Assembly (NCBI RefSeq): GCF_036865545.1
Contig: NZ_CP142208.1
Coordinates: 1,426,001 to 1,490,000 of the forward strand
Length of the DNA stretch: 64,000 nt
Direction: 5' to 3'
Origin: Erwinia sp. E_sp_B01_1
Lineage (GTDB): Bacteria; Pseudomonadota; Gammaproteobacteria; Enterobacterales; Enterobacteriaceae
Shown: piece by piece, positions 20,513 through 30,189 of the stretch
Layout: each line of letters begins with the position of its first letter
Position numbering within the stretch: the stretch's first letter is position 1
Notes under the pieces: generated by a model
What the model saw: only the letters and a program-made list of their open reading frames with translations
What the model was told of the DNA's origin: nothing
Databases searched by the model: none
Position numbers and translations under genes: made by a program

Positions 20513-20516
20513 AACG

Positions 20517-21452
20517 TTAATGGGAGTGGTGGGCATGAGAATGTTGGTGCCCGCTTTTTCCCCAGCTAAGCTCGCAGTCGCCATCATCACATCCCTGATA
20601 CTCCATCTGCACCGTGGCATGCTCTATCTGATAATGTTCGTGTAGCCAGTCATGGATACGGTGCAGCAGGGCATCGTGATCGTACGGAGGAACAACGTGA
20701 ACATGCAGCGTCATCACCGGCTTCTCGCCCACCTGCCAAAGATGGATATGGTGCACATTGCGGATTTCAGGCACTCCCCGGGTTAACGCGCGTTTCAGTT
20801 TATCCACGTCCAGCGAGGCTGGGGCACCTTCCAGCAGCTCGTGCACGCTCTCTTTCATCAATGCCCAGGCACTACGCAGCACCAGCAGGGATACCAGAAT
20901 TGACAGAATCGGGTCGGCTGGCGTCCAGCCGGTAAACATAATGATCAATGCGGCGACGATGGCACCCACCGAGCCGAGCAGATCCCCCAGCACATGCAGC
21001 GCCGCCGCGCGGACATTCAGATTCTTCTCTTCACTGCCCCGGTGCAAAAGCCAGAATGAAAGCAGGTTAGCCAGCAAGCCCGCCACCGCAATCGTCAGCA
21101 TCATTCCACTGGCGACCGGCTCAGGATGCCGGAAGCGGATGACCGCCTCCCAGACGATTAAAAAGGTGATCACCACCAGCGCAATCGCATTCACAAACGC
21201 GGCCAGGGTTGTGAGCCGTAGCAGTCCGAAAGTGTGGCGGGCATTGGGTTTACGCTGGGCAAATTGCACCGCCAGCAGCGCCATCAGTAACGCTGCGGCG
21301 TCGGTCAGCATGTGGCCTGCGTCTGCCAGCAATGCCAGCGAGCCGGAGAGCAAGCCCCCGGCAATCTCGGCGACCATAAACAGAGCGGTGACCAGGAAAG
21401 CGGCCAGCAGGCGGGTACGGTTGCCCGTGCCCTCAGAATGAGTGTGCGCCAT
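20517..21452 (-). CDS. zitB: Zinc efflux transporter ZitB (CDF family)
   Basis: Cation diffusion facilitator exporting zinc across the inner membrane in exchange for protons. 311 residues. It has six predicted membrane helices, the metal-site motifs [16 protein letters not shown] and [14 protein letters not shown], and a cytoplasmic C-terminal domain ending in a His-rich tail ([14 protein letters not shown]). It converges on pnuC, leaving only four bases between the stops. Its start lies inside the displaced HPt tail of the upstream sensor kinase, so it may be coupled to that two-component operon; in E. coli zitB stands alone before ybgS. Confidence 0.96.
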   Translation of the reverse strand: MAHTHSEGTGNRTRLLAAFLVTALFMVAEIAGGLLSGSLALLADAGHMLTDAAALLMALLAVQFAQRKPNARHTFGLLRLTTLAAFVNAIALVVITFLIVWEAVIRFRHPEPVASGMMLTIAVAGLLANLLSFWLLHRGSEEKNLNVRAAALHVLGDLLGSVGAIVAALIIMFTGWTPADPILSILVSLLVLRSAWALMKESVHELLEGAPASLDVDKLKRALTRGVPEIRNVHHIHLWQVGEKPVMTLHVHVVPPYDHDALLHRIHDWLHEHYQIEHATVQMEYQGCDDGDCELSWGKSGHQHSHAHHSH

Positions 21453-21784
21453 AAGATTCCAGTTCAGTGAGTAGATTTTCTGTTAATGATATCAATAAAT
21501 TCAGCCCGTCAGGCCGTTGCCTTGTCCTGATTTGCTCAATAATGCGCTGGGTAAGGTTTTCGGCTTCGCTGTAGCCCAGCATCTGCCAGCTTCCTTTCAG
21601 GCGGTGAGCCGCTTTTTCAGCCCTTTCCCACGCCTCTTCAGCAAGTGCGACGCTAAGCCGGCGGCTGTCTTCCTGTAACGTCTGTTTCAGGGTTTGCAGC
21701 AGTTTAGTGAAAAACGTCCGGTCCTCACCGGCCAGTTGCCAGAGACGTGTTGCGAGCCGATCAAAAACGGGTGCCGGGAGGGGG
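21433..21784 (-). pseudogene. Displaced HPt domain of the EvgS-like sensor kinase
   Basis: Read in the frame shifted from the kinase gene, this stretch encodes PVFDRLATRLWQLAGEDRTF and continues through an HPt phosphotransfer domain. The phospho-acceptor histidine is in AAHRLKGSWQMLGYSEAE, codon at 21604-21606. It stops at 21433-21435, 20 bases inside zitB. The kinase frame ends early in an unrelated tail. One extra base in the five-C run (plus strand G, 21780-21784) would rejoin the domain and give a complete BvgS-type protein of about 1039 residues. Confidence 0.85.
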
Positions 21785-24551
21785 CAAGCAGCGGCTCGAT
21801 TTCACGCAGCGTCACCGGCTTGAGCAGCACTTTATCCGTCAGCGCCTGAACCTGCGGCTTGGCAAGAATATCGGCATCCGCCGAGCACATCACAATACGG
21901 CTGCGATGTGCTCCATGACGCTCCCGGCGGCGGATAATTTTGGCCAGGGTCAGGCCATCGGGATGCGGCATACTGTAATCAATAAACAGCAGGTCATAAG
22001 AGGTCGCGGAAGCCAGCAGGGCTTTGCCATCGGGATAGCAGTCAGCTTCCAGACCAAACCATGCCAGCTGCTGCTGCATCACCAGCAGGTTGGTGGGATG
22101 GTCATCGGTCACCGCCACCCGTAATTTGCTGACCGGCTGGCTGGATAAGACCGGAGCCGGTTCCGGCTGGAGGTCCGGGGTCACCCTTTGCAGTGGAAGA
22201 GTGACCTTCAGCGTGGTGCCGACCTGAGGTGTGGAGTCGAGGTGAATTTCTCCCTTCATCCGGGCCACAATCTCTTTGCAGATTGAGAGGCCTAGTCCGC
22301 TTCCCTGCACGGAAAACTGGCGTCCGGAGGGTGTCTGATACCAGGGTTCAAACAGTCTGCTCTGCTCCGCTAATGGAATGCCGCTACCGCTGTCGGTCAC
22401 GCAAAAAATCAGCTGGTCCGCCTGAAGATCGGCAGCCAGAGTTACAAGAATTTCTCCCTGCCGGGTGAACTTAATGGCGTTGCCGATCAGGTTATGGGCT
22501 ATCTGCTGTAATCGCTGCCCGTCAATCAGGATCTGCGGCGGCAAAGGCGGGATCGCTTCCACGCGGAACGCCGGGCCGTTGTGGCGCATCAGCGGATGAT
22601 AGAAATCCGCAAGACGGCTGAGCCATTTTGCCGGGTCAAGGGGCCGGGGAACCAGCGTAAAGCTGTTGTTCTCCAGTTTGGCATGATCCTGCAGGTCATT
22701 GAGCAGCGTCAGCAATGCAGAGGCGCTGTTGTGGATCACGGTCAGGTTTTTCGCCTCCGGCTGGCGGGAAACCTCAACTTCCAGCAGGCCCAGAATGGCC
22801 TGCATTGGCGTACGTAATTCATGGCTGACGGTCGCCAGAAACTGACTTTTCATCTGGTTGGCCCGGTTAGCTTCTTCTCTTTCCAGCTCCAGCTGGCGGC
22901 GCTGCAGACGCTCCCGACGCTGTTCCAGATAACGACGCACCAGTAGCAGCAGCAAAAAGAGAATGGCAAACAGCGCGGCAATCAGCACAAAAAGCGAGAC
23001 TGGCCGCATCTGATTTGCGCTTTCTCCGGCCTGAACCGAGCTGTTATTGCTCCAGTTTTCGCGCATACGCTGCTGGGTATCGGCGGGAATCTGCTGCAGA
23101 CTGCTGTTAAGCAGCGTCCTCAACAGCGGATAAGAAGGGCTGACCCCCAGGGTGATCGGCCAGGCAGCATCACTGGCCGCAAAAGCCAGCCGCAACGAAT
23201 CGCTGTAGCGCGACTGAACCAGCCAGCGGGCAGAAATAACATTGTCTGCCAGCGCATCAATCTGGCCGTTAGCCAGGGCGTCATACAGGCTTTTATTCTC
23301 GTCAAAAGTGACCGGGATGACATCAGCAGGGAGGAGCTGTCGGGCAATATCACCGCGCCGGACCCCCACTTTACGGCCTTTCAGCTGCTGCCAGCCTGTG
23401 ACAGGTTGCGACATCTGGCCGACATAGACGCCCCATAATGCACGCCAGACAGGCAGGGTATTGGTGCGCATCGCATCATCGCCGGTCAGTGGCACGGTAA
23501 GCTGAACCATCGCACGGCCCTGATCGACAAGGGCCTGGGCCTGTTGCGCATTGCTTACCCACCAGGGCTGAAAACGCAGTCCGGTATTCTGACCAATGAT
23601 ATTCAGCAGCTCCACGCTGTATCCTCTGGGCTGACCATTGGCAGCGCGATAGCTCCAGGGGTAATCGTCACTGATGGCGGCATAAGTGACGACGGGATGC
23701 TGCTGCACCCAGCTTTGCTCCATCGGGGTCAGGTGTGCGGTGTTGGTATCCTGGTAGCGGGGGAGCTGACTACTCCAGCGGCCCTGAATGCCATTCACTA
23801 CGTCCATCGGTAGCTGGCGGATAGCGCTGTCGAGTTGATGGGTGAGTTGGGGATCGGCTGTCATTGCCTGCAACCGTAGCTCACCGGGATTCAGGGGCGA
23901 AGCGAGCTGATAAATCTGACCCTGCTGAAGCTGGCTGAGCAGAAATCCTGCGCTGGTTTCATCCGCCACCACATAGTCACTGCGATTATCCAGCAGCGCA
24001 TAGAGCGCCTGGAGATCGTTATCCACCACCTGCCAGTGATGCCGCCGGACAAATCCGGTATCGATCAGGGCTAAAGTGGCGCGGCTGACCGTGATACGCG
24101 CCTCTCCGGAGTTAAACATGACCGGACGCAGGTTCTCGCGGCTGCGGTAGATGCGCAGCGGACTGGTGAACCAGGGCTGGGTAGCGCTCATCTCTGGCTC
24201 CAGAGCGTGCTGAGGAACGCCGAACAGAATATCGAGCTGACCTTTTTTCAGCGCCTCGCGCAGAGCCTGCCAGTCCGGATACGCCTCAACCTGAAACTTC
24301 ATGCCTGTGGTCTGCGAAAGCGCCACCAGATAGTCCGCATTGATGCCGTATAAATCCCGCCCTACCACCATATTCCAGGGCGTGCTGTTGTCCCGCAGAA
24401 TTCCCACCCGCAGAGGCTTCTCCTGCCAGGGGGAGGAGTGTTCAAGCGGCATCATCTCCTGAGGCAGCATCACGCTGCTTACCGGTCTCAGTACCGCACC
24501 CGCCTGCAGGCAAAACAGCAGGAGAAAAAGTCCCAGAACGCGGGTTTTCAC
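21687..24551 (-). CDS. EvgS/BvgS-like hybrid sensor histidine kinase (HPt lost by frameshift)
   Basis: Inner-membrane hybrid kinase. The signal peptide MKTRVLGLFLLLFCLQAGA follows the GTG at 24551, which overlaps the regulator stop as GTGA; a GTG at 24566 is the longer option. Two periplasmic solute-binding (SBP_bac_3) domains occupy about 45-265 and 280-500. A membrane helix at about 515-538 leads directly to HisKA (SHELRTPMQ, H577), then HATPase (NAIKFTRQGEI, DSGSGIP, GSGLGLSICKEI) and a receiver domain (FIDYSMPHPDG, D858; lysine in VLLKPVT). The PAS domain of E. coli EvgS is missing. Beyond residue ~940 the frame breaks, separating the HPt. The ligand is unknown. Confidence 0.88.
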   Translation of the reverse strand: MKTRVLGLFLLLFCLQAGAVLRPVSSVMLPQEMMPLEHSSPWQEKPLRVGILRDNSTPWNMVVGRDLYGINADYLVALSQTTGMKFQVEAYPDWQALREALKKGQLDILFGVPQHALEPEMSATQPWFTSPLRIYRSRENLRPVMFNSGEARITVSRATLALIDTGFVRRHHWQVVDNDLQALYALLDNRSDYVVADETSAGFLLSQLQQGQIYQLASPLNPGELRLQAMTADPQLTHQLDSAIRQLPMDVVNGIQGRWSSQLPRYQDTNTAHLTPMEQSWVQQHPVVTYAAISDDYPWSYRAANGQPRGYSVELLNIIGQNTGLRFQPWWVSNAQQAQALVDQGRAMVQLTVPLTGDDAMRTNTLPVWRALWGVYVGQMSQPVTGWQQLKGRKVGVRRGDIARQLLPADVIPVTFDENKSLYDALANGQIDALADNVISARWLVQSRYSDSLRLAFAASDAAWPITLGVSPSYPLLRTLLNSSLQQIPADTQQRMRENWSNNSSVQAGESANQMRPVSLFVLIAALFAILFLLLLLVRRYLEQRRERLQRRQLELEREEANRANQMKSQFLATVSHELRTPMQAILGLLEVEVSRQPEAKNLTVIHNSASALLTLLNDLQDHAKLENNSFTLVPRPLDPAKWLSRLADFYHPLMRHNGPAFRVEAIPPLPPQILIDGQRLQQIAHNLIGNAIKFTRQGEILVTLAADLQADQLIFCVTDSGSGIPLAEQSRLFEPWYQTPSGRQFSVQGSGLGLSICKEIVARMKGEIHLDSTPQVGTTLKVTLPLQRVTPDLQPEPAPVLSSQPVSKLRVAVTDDHPTNLLVMQQQLAWFGLEADCYPDGKALLASATSYDLLFIDYSMPHPDGLTLAKIIRRRERHGAHRSRIVMCSADADILAKPQVQALTDKVLLKPVTLREIEPLLAPSRHPFLIGSQHVSGNWPVRTGRFSLNCCKP

Positions 24552-25135
24552 CGTTGTGATTTCCACAGCCCGGCCAGTTCCACGACGGAAGTGGCGCCGG
24601 TTTTTTCCATGATATTTTTTTTATGGGTGCTGACGGTTTTGTTACTGATATTAAGCTGTTCGGCGATTTGCAGGTTTGACAGCCCCCGTGCCAGCAACGC
24701 GAGGATTTGCTGCTCTTTAGCCGTCAGCAGGCTTTCAGTGCTCTCTTCACCGGCGTGAGCGAACACCTGCTGGCCACCCAGCACGGCAAGAATAGCGGAA
24801 AGAAGCTGAGGCACGGGCTGGCGTTTGGCGACATAGCCCGATGCCCCTGCGGCTTCTGCCAGACGTTGATAGAGGCGCTCTTCCTGCGCGGAGTAGATAA
24901 TGACGGGAAGCTCAGGGAAATGACGACGGATATATTTCAGGAATTGCAAACCGTCACTGTCAGGCAGGCCGATATCCAGCACCACCACATCCACAGCCTC
25001 GCTGGCGAGCAGATGCCGGGCGGAACTCTCCTCTTCTGCTGACAGCAGCGTGATGGGGAAGGGCGCACGGTTCAGGGCCGCTTCCAGAGCGACCTGCACC
25101 AGCGGGTGATCGTCAATCAGCAGCAGCTTAACCAT
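24548..25135 (-). CDS. EvgA/BvgA-like response regulator (NarL family)
   Basis: Two-component transcription regulator of 195 residues. The receiver domain (LLLIDDHPLVQVALEAAL, phospho-aspartate in VVVLDIGLPDSDG, lysine in YVAKRQ) is followed by a LuxR-type DNA-binding domain (LTAKEQQILALLARGLSNLQ, then NISNKTVSTHKKNI). It is cotranscribed with the hybrid kinase, whose start overlaps its stop. The pair sits between zitB and ybgS, where E. coli has nothing, so it is an accessory insertion relative to E. coli. Targets are unknown. Confidence 0.92.
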   Translation of the reverse strand: MVKLLLIDDHPLVQVALEAALNRAPFPITLLSAEEESSARHLLASEAVDVVVLDIGLPDSDGLQFLKYIRRHFPELPVIIYSAQEERLYQRLAEAAGASGYVAKRQPVPQLLSAILAVLGGQQVFAHAGEESTESLLTAKEQQILALLARGLSNLQIAEQLNISNKTVSTHKKNIMEKTGATSVVELAGLWKSQR

Positions 25136-25165
25136 GAATTTACCCGTGGGAAATCAGAGCGTTCA

Positions 25166-25193
25166 AGGATAGCCTAATGGCAGGGTGAAGCAA
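25166..25193 (-). promoter_or_regulatory. Candidate promoter of the EvgA/EvgS-like operon
   Basis: On the minus strand TTGCTT (25188-25193) and TATCCT (25166-25171) are separated by 16 bases, with the regulator start about 30 bases downstream. Recognised by eye only. Confidence 0.4.
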
Positions 25194-25201
25194 AGAAGCA
25201 C

Positions 25202-25225
25202 AAAAAAGGAGAGCTTTCGCTCTCC
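25202..25225 (-). terminator. Intrinsic terminator of ybgS
   Basis: Stem GGAGAGC/GCTCTCC (25208-25214 with 25219-25225), loop TTTC. On the minus strand it is followed by six T (plus-strand A at 25202-25207). Confidence 0.88.
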
Positions 25226-25244
25226 TCAGACTCATGCAGGACTG

Positions 25245-25586
25245 TTACTGCGTGGTGCCGTCTGTTTTGGTATCTGCACCTGGTCCCACTTTTTTGTTGA
25301 TATCAGGGCATTTACCGTCTTTGCACTGAGTATTCTGATCGATTTCGTTAGCCGTCATTTTTTTATGTGACTTCATGGAGTCGTGCGTGCTGGTGGCATC
25401 ACCAGTATTATTAATTTTGTCGTTACTGACGTTATTTGGAGCAAGTTTCTCTTTAGCTCCGCCCGCCACAGCACCGGCATCCGCCGCCTGATTAGAGGTA
25501 CCATTGTTGCTTTGAGCCGCCATAGCTGCGCCGCTACCCAGGGTCATTGCTGCTGTCAGAAATACGATTGCAAACTTATTCATCAT
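25245..25586 (-). CDS. ybgS: Periplasmic protein YbgS
   Basis: Small secreted protein of unknown function, 113 residues. The signal peptide MMNKFAIVFLTAAMTLGSGA continues to AMA-AQSNNG. A low-complexity Asn/Asp/Lys/Gly-rich mature region follows. The C-terminal block QCKDGKCPDINKKVGPG and the end DTKTDGTTQ match E. coli YbgS. The context zitB-(EvgAS-like)-ybgS-aroG agrees with E. coli zitB-ybgS-aroG. The start is preceded by GGAGCATA; the second ATG is immediately adjacent and cannot be ruled out. Confidence 0.92.
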   Translation of the reverse strand: MMNKFAIVFLTAAMTLGSGAAMAAQSNNGTSNQAADAGAVAGGAKEKLAPNNVSNDKINNTGDATSTHDSMKSHKKMTANEIDQNTQCKDGKCPDINKKVGPGADTKTDGTTQ

Positions 25587-25867
25587 TATGCTCCGTTAAA
25601 TTACGAATATTGTCATACCAAACCCCGATAAAATGCGGTTTGAATAAATTACCGTATAAAGCGAAATAGCATTCCGCTCAGATCAGCCCGGCGATCTGTA
25701 TGCGTTTTTTTAAGTATTCACAGGAACAAGTGTAGTAAAGATCGGCGAAACGGCAACTCAGTACGGCAATTAAGTGTCCAAATTCGATTTACAGCACAGA
25801 GCTCACGCGATAAATTGAGCCTGATGCGCCCGATGTGCAGAACGGCCTGTAAAATACTGGAAATATT

Positions 25868-26920
25868 ATGAATTATCAGAATGATGACCTAAGAATCAAA
25901 GAGATAAAAGAACTTCTACCTCCTGTAGCCCTGCTTGAAAAGTATCCTGCCACGGACATGGCGGCTAAAACCGTTTCCCATGCACGTCAGGCTATTCATA
26001 ATATTCTTAACAAGAGCGACGATCGTTTATTAGTGGTGATCGGTCCCTGCTCAATTCATGACACGGAAGCGGCAAAAGAATATGCTGCACGCCTGCTGAC
26101 GCTGCGTGAAGAGCTTAGCGATTCCCTTGAAGTGGTCATGCGTGTCTATTTTGAGAAACCCCGTACCACGGTTGGCTGGAAAGGACTGATCAACGATCCA
26201 CATATGGATGGCAGCTTCCAGATCAACGATGGCCTGCGCATTGCCCGTAAGCTGCTGGTGGATATCAATGACACTGGCTTACCGGCTGCAGGTGAGTTTC
26301 TGGATATGATCACCCCGCAGTATGTGGCCGATTTGATGAGCTGGGGAGCGATTGGCGCCCGGACCACTGAGTCTCAGGTGCACCGCGAACTCTCATCCGG
26401 TCTCTCCTGCCCGGTGGGCTTCAAAAACGGCACGGATGGCACCATTAAAGTGGCTATCGATGCCATCAATGCTGCCAGCGCACCGCATTGCTTCCTCTCC
26501 GTCACCAAATATGGTCATTCCGCTATTGTGGAAACCAGCGGTAACGGTGACTGCCATATCATCCTGCGTGGCGGTAAAGAGCCCAATTACAGCGCACATC
26601 ACGTTAATGCGGTGAAATCAGGCCTGGAGAAAGCCGGTCTGGATGCGCAGGTAATGATCGACTTCAGCCATGCCAACAGCAGCAAGCAGTTCCAGAAGCA
26701 GCTGGTGGTGTCTGATGACGTGGCACAGCAAATCGCGGGGGGTGAAAATGCGATTATCGGCGTGATGATTGAAAGCCACCTGGTGGAAGGCAATCAGAAT
26801 CTGGAAAGCGGTGAGCCGCTGGTTTACGGCCAGAGCGTGACCGATGCCTGTATTGGCTGGGAAGACACCGAGAAAGTGCTTCGTCAGTTAGCCGGTGCGG
26901 TAAAAGCCCGTCGCGGTTGA
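25868..26920 (+). CDS. aroG: Phenylalanine-sensitive DAHP synthase
   Basis: First enzyme of the shikimate pathway: condenses erythrose 4-phosphate and phosphoenolpyruvate to DAHP. 350 residues, the E. coli AroG length, starting MNYQNDDLRIKEIKELLPPV. The metal and substrate motifs VVIGPCSIHD, FEKPRTTVGWKGL, GARTTESQ and MIDFSHANSS are intact. It belongs to the Phe-inhibited AroG branch rather than AroF or AroH by overall similarity. It is a single gene with a 281-base leader. Confidence 0.97.
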   Translation: MNYQNDDLRIKEIKELLPPVALLEKYPATDMAAKTVSHARQAIHNILNKSDDRLLVVIGPCSIHDTEAAKEYAARLLTLREELSDSLEVVMRVYFEKPRTTVGWKGLINDPHMDGSFQINDGLRIARKLLVDINDTGLPAAGEFLDMITPQYVADLMSWGAIGARTTESQVHRELSSGLSCPVGFKNGTDGTIKVAIDAINAASAPHCFLSVTKYGHSAIVETSGNGDCHIILRGGKEPNYSAHHVNAVKSGLEKAGLDAQVMIDFSHANSSKQFQKQLVVSDDVAQQIAGGENAIIGVMIESHLVEGNQNLESGEPLVYGQSVTDACIGWEDTEKVLRQLAGAVKARRG

Positions 26921-26922
26921 GC

Positions 26923-27002
26923 CCGTTAAAACGGTTAAGCCGGTTAAGCGGGTTAAAACGGTTAAGTAAGCCAGCGGGTTAAGCCCGCCAGGTAGTTAAG
27001 CC
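26923..27002 (+). repeat. Degenerate 9-bp tandem repeat (GGTTAAGCC-like) after aroG
   Basis: Directly after the aroG stop the unit GGTTAA(G/A)(C/A)(C/G) recurs about seven times, mostly at 9-base spacing (GTTAAAACG, GTTAAGCCG, GTTAAGCGG, GTTAAAACG, GTTAAG...). It is non-coding and lies between the stop codon and the terminator. No known function recognised. Confidence 0.7.
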
Positions 27003-27030
27003 GTTTACATCCATCAAGCCGCTTATGCCG

Positions 27031-27060
27031 AAAAAAAATCCGCCAGATGGCGGATTTTTT
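27031..27060. terminator. Bidirectional terminator between aroG and gpmA
   Basis: Stem AAAATCCGCC/GGCGGATTTT (27035-27044 with 27049-27058), loop AGAT, with an A-run on the left and a T-run on the right. It can therefore end aroG (+) and gpmA (-) transcripts. Confidence 0.92.
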
Positions 27061-27099
27061 ATGCTTATTAACCACGATTTTCCCGCAGGATAAGCGCTG

Positions 27100-27852
27100 T
27101 TACTTCGCCTTACCCTGGTTTGCCACGGCAGCGGCTTTCGCTGCGATTTCGTCGGCATTGCCCAGATAGTAGTGTTTGATCGGTTTGAAGTTTTCATCGA
27201 ACTCATACACCAGCGGCACGCCAGTTGGGATGTTCAGTTCAAGGATCTCTTCTTCACTCATGTTGTCCAGGTATTTCACCAGCGCACGCAGGGAGTTACC
27301 GTGGGCAGCAATGATCACTTTCTCGCCGCTTTTCATGCGTGGCAGGATAGATTCATTCCAGTAAGGCAGCACGCGGTCGATGGTCAGTGCCAGGCTTTCA
27401 GTGGTTGGCAGCTGCTCAGCGCTCAGGCCTGCATAACGTGGGTCATGGCCTGGGAAACGCTCATCAGCACGATCCAGCTCTGGCGGAGTTACCGCGAAGC
27501 CACGACGCCACTGTTTAACCTGCTCGTCGCCATATTTGGCGGCGGTTTCAGCTTTATCCAGACCCTGCAGCGCACCGTAGTGGCGCTCGTTCAGACGCCA
27601 GGATTTTTCAACCGGCAGCCAGGCCTGATCCACTTCGTCCAGGATGTTCCACAGAGTGTGAATGGCACGTTTCAGCACGGAGGTGTAAGCGAAATCGAAG
27701 GTAAAGCCTTCATTTTTCAGCAGCTGACCTGCTGCTTTCGCTTCGGTACGGCCTTTATCGGACAGGTCAACATCGTACCAGCCGGTAAAGCGGTTTTCAT
27801 TATTCCACTGGCTTTCGCCGTGACGTACCAGAACCAGCTTAGTTACAGCCAT
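27100..27852 (-). CDS. gpmA: 2,3-bisphosphoglycerate-dependent phosphoglycerate mutase
   Basis: Glycolytic enzyme interconverting 3- and 2-phosphoglycerate through a phosphohistidine. 250 residues, the E. coli length. Motifs: [12 protein letters not shown] (phospho-acceptor H11), [11 protein letters not shown] and [12 protein letters not shown] (second catalytic histidine). The C-terminus [14 protein letters not shown] is conserved. A strong ribosome site AAGGAGTTAAGCT precedes the ATG. It is transcribed alone, downstream of galM on the same strand. Confidence 0.98.
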   Translation of the reverse strand: MAVTKLVLVRHGESQWNNENRFTGWYDVDLSDKGRTEAKAAGQLLKNEGFTFDFAYTSVLKRAIHTLWNILDEVDQAWLPVEKSWRLNERHYGALQGLDKAETAAKYGDEQVKQWRRGFAVTPPELDRADERFPGHDPRYAGLSAEQLPTTESLALTIDRVLPYWNESILPRMKSGEKVIIAAHGNSLRALVKYLDNMSEEEILELNIPTGVPLVYEFDENFKPIKHYYLGNADEIAAKAAAVANQGKAK

Positions 27853-28007
27853 AGCTTAACTCCTTAATAATCTGACGTTTCTATGATAATGGTAACCGTA
27901 AATTGCCTGAACATCCTGGGGCAATTTTTACAGCTCATTACCATAACGGAAATCTGCGCACGGCGTAAGCCTGAGGCGACGCCGATGCGCGTTTTTCATG
28001 CGCTGTA

Positions 28008-29045
28008 TCAAACCGCCGTCAGGCGATAGCGCGTGACTGACTGATACGTTTCACCTGGCTTGATCCGGCAGTCTGGCTGCGGCCACTCCGGGTGATTCGG
28101 TGAGTCGGGTAGAAACTCACTCTCCAGTGCAATCCCCTGAAAGGCAGTATAGACGCCCTGCTCGCGAGCCGGGGTACCTTGCAGATAATTGCCTGAATAG
28201 AATTGCAAAGCGGGCGCGGAGGTAAAGACGCTGAGTTTCAACTGACCATCGGCAGACCAGAGTTCTGCGGCGGGCTGCGCCTGATCCTGGCCGCTGAGCA
28301 GGAAAGCGTGATCGTAACCCTTCACGGCTCGTTGATCTTCATCCTGCAAAAAGTCCTGAGACACGGTTTTTGGCTGACGGAAGTCAAAGCTGGTTCCGGC
28401 TACGGCTTTCAAATCCGCATTCGGGATGCCGTCACTGTCTACAGGCAGATAGCGTTCTGCATTCAGCTGTAATTTGTGCCCGCGTGCATCGCCGTGCTGA
28501 GCATCCAGATTAAAATAGGCATGGTTGGTCAGGTTCACCGGGCAGGTTTTATCCACCGTCGCGTGATACTGAATGGTCAGCGTATTATCATCTTCCAGGC
28601 GGTAGAGTAGGGTAGCCAGCAGGTTGCCAGGATACCCCTGGTCACCCTCCGGCGAGTCCAGTTGGTACTCTACTTCCTGCTCTGCCTGACGCACAATCTG
28701 CCAGCGGCGGTTGTTGAAACCTTCGGGCCCGCCGTGCAGCTGATGGGGGCCCTGATTGGCTGCCAGCGTATAGCGCTGGCCATCAATGCTGAAGGCAGAG
28801 TGGCCGATGCGATTGGCATAGCGGCCTACGGTAGCACCCAGATAAGCCGTCTGATGCAGGTAATCCGAAGGCGTTGCACAGCCCAGCAGGGCTTCGCGCA
28901 CGCGGCCATCCTTCATCGGCACGCGGGCTGAAAGCCAGGTTGCCCCCCAGTCCATAAAGGTCACTACCATGCCGCCAGCATTGCGCAGCGTGGTGATGTG
29001 CCACGGCAGGCCATCAGGTGCAAGAGAAGTGTGTTCTGTCAGCAT
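28008..29045 (-). CDS. galM: Galactose mutarotase (aldose 1-epimerase)
   Basis: Interconverts beta- and alpha-D-galactose at the head of the Leloir pathway. 345 residues (E. coli 346). Catalytic regions are visible as [30 protein letters not shown] (catalytic His) and the C-terminal [20 protein letters not shown] (catalytic Glu). The start overlaps the galK stop by seven bases, so it is the last gene of galTKM. Confidence 0.97.
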   Translation of the reverse strand: MLTEHTSLAPDGLPWHITTLRNAGGMVVTFMDWGATWLSARVPMKDGRVREALLGCATPSDYLHQTAYLGATVGRYANRIGHSAFSIDGQRYTLAANQGPHQLHGGPEGFNNRRWQIVRQAEQEVEYQLDSPEGDQGYPGNLLATLLYRLEDDNTLTIQYHATVDKTCPVNLTNHAYFNLDAQHGDARGHKLQLNAERYLPVDSDGIPNADLKAVAGTSFDFRQPKTVSQDFLQDEDQRAVKGYDHAFLLSGQDQAQPAAELWSADGQLKLSVFTSAPALQFYSGNYLQGTPAREQGVYTAFQGIALESEFLPDSPNHPEWPQPDCRIKPGETYQSVTRYRLTAV

Positions 29046-30187
29046 AAGCCGGCTCCCTCAGAGGCTTTACAAACGTAGAAGGTCTCTTTAATGCCGGATT
29101 TTGCTTCGTACTGTTCTGCCACGGCGGCTTTCACCTCATCCACCAGATCCAGCGGCATCAGCGCCACGACGCAGCCGCCAAAGCCGCCACCGGTCATGCG
29201 CACGCCGCCACGATCGCCCAGCGTCGCTTTGACGATCTCAACCAGGGTATCAACAGGCGGTACGGTGATTTCAAAATCATCACGCATAGAGGCATGGGAT
29301 TCAGCCATCAGCACGGCCATCCGCGCTAAATCGCCTTTGGCCAGTACATCGGCCGCTTCCAGCGTACGGGCATTTTCGGTCAGCACGTGGCGCACGCGTT
29401 TGGCAACGATGGGCTCAAGGCTGGCTTCCGCTTCGTTAAACTGTGCCAGTTCAACGTCACGCAGCGAGGTCTTGCCAAAGAATTTCGCACCCGCTTCACA
29501 CTGCTCACGACGAACGTTGTACTCGCTGCCCACCAGGCTGCGACGGAAGTTGGTGTTGATGATCACCACCGCGATATCTTCCGGCATTGGAACCGGACGC
29601 GTGCCCAGCGTGCGGCAGTCCAGCAGCATGGCGTGATCTTTTTTGCCGAGCGCGGAGATCAGCTGATCCATAATCCCGCAGTTACAGCCCACGAACTGGT
29701 TCTCTGCTTCCTGACCGTTCACCGCAATGTCAGCACCGTCCAGCGCCAGCCCATAGAGCTGCTGGAAAACGGTGCCTACAGCAACTTCCAGCGAGGCCGA
29801 AGAGCTGAGGCCCGCCCCCTGCGGAACGTTACCGGCGATCACCATATCCACGCCGCCGAAATTTTTATCTCTTTTCAGCAGGTGTTTCACCACGCCACGA
29901 ACGTAGTTGGACCACATCTGATCTTCCAGCGGCTCTATAGCTTCGTCCAGCGAGAAGATATCCTGCTGATTATCGTAATCTGCGGCGATAACGCGCACCT
30001 GGCGATCGTCACGTTTAGCGCAGGCGATCACCGTCTGATAATCGATCGCGCAGGGCAGAACGAAACCGTCGTTGTAATCGGTGTGTTCACCGATCAGGTT
30101 TACGCGGCCCGGAGCCTGGATAGTATGGTCAGCGTCGTAGCCGAATTTTTCGGAGAAAATTTTGTGGGTAGAGGTCTGTAGGGTCAT
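29039..30187 (-). CDS. galK: Galactokinase
   Basis: Phosphorylates alpha-D-galactose to galactose 1-phosphate with ATP. 382 residues, the E. coli length. GHMP-kinase motifs are all present: the substrate signature [19 protein letters not shown], the ATP loop [20 protein letters not shown] and the C-terminal [19 protein letters not shown]. It is separated from galT by two bases and overlaps galM. Confidence 0.98.
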   Translation of the reverse strand: MTLQTSTHKIFSEKFGYDADHTIQAPGRVNLIGEHTDYNDGFVLPCAIDYQTVIACAKRDDRQVRVIAADYDNQQDIFSLDEAIEPLEDQMWSNYVRGVVKHLLKRDKNFGGVDMVIAGNVPQGAGLSSSASLEVAVGTVFQQLYGLALDGADIAVNGQEAENQFVGCNCGIMDQLISALGKKDHAMLLDCRTLGTRPVPMPEDIAVVIINTNFRRSLVGSEYNVRREQCEAGAKFFGKTSLRDVELAQFNEAEASLEPIVAKRVRHVLTENARTLEAADVLAKGDLARMAVLMAESHASMRDDFEITVPPVDTLVEIVKATLGDRGGVRMTGGGFGGCVVALMPLDLVDEVKAAVAEQYEAKSGIKETFYVCKASEGAGLC

Positions 30188-30189
30188 TT

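Noticed and set aside
25775..25793. TyrR box before aroG (TGTCCA...TTTACA)
   Set aside because: Only one half fits TGTAAA-N6-TTTACA and the spacing is seven rather than six, so it is too weak to call.
29387..30181. 264-codon open frame antisense to galK
   Set aside because: Shadow of galK with no motif and no upstream signal.
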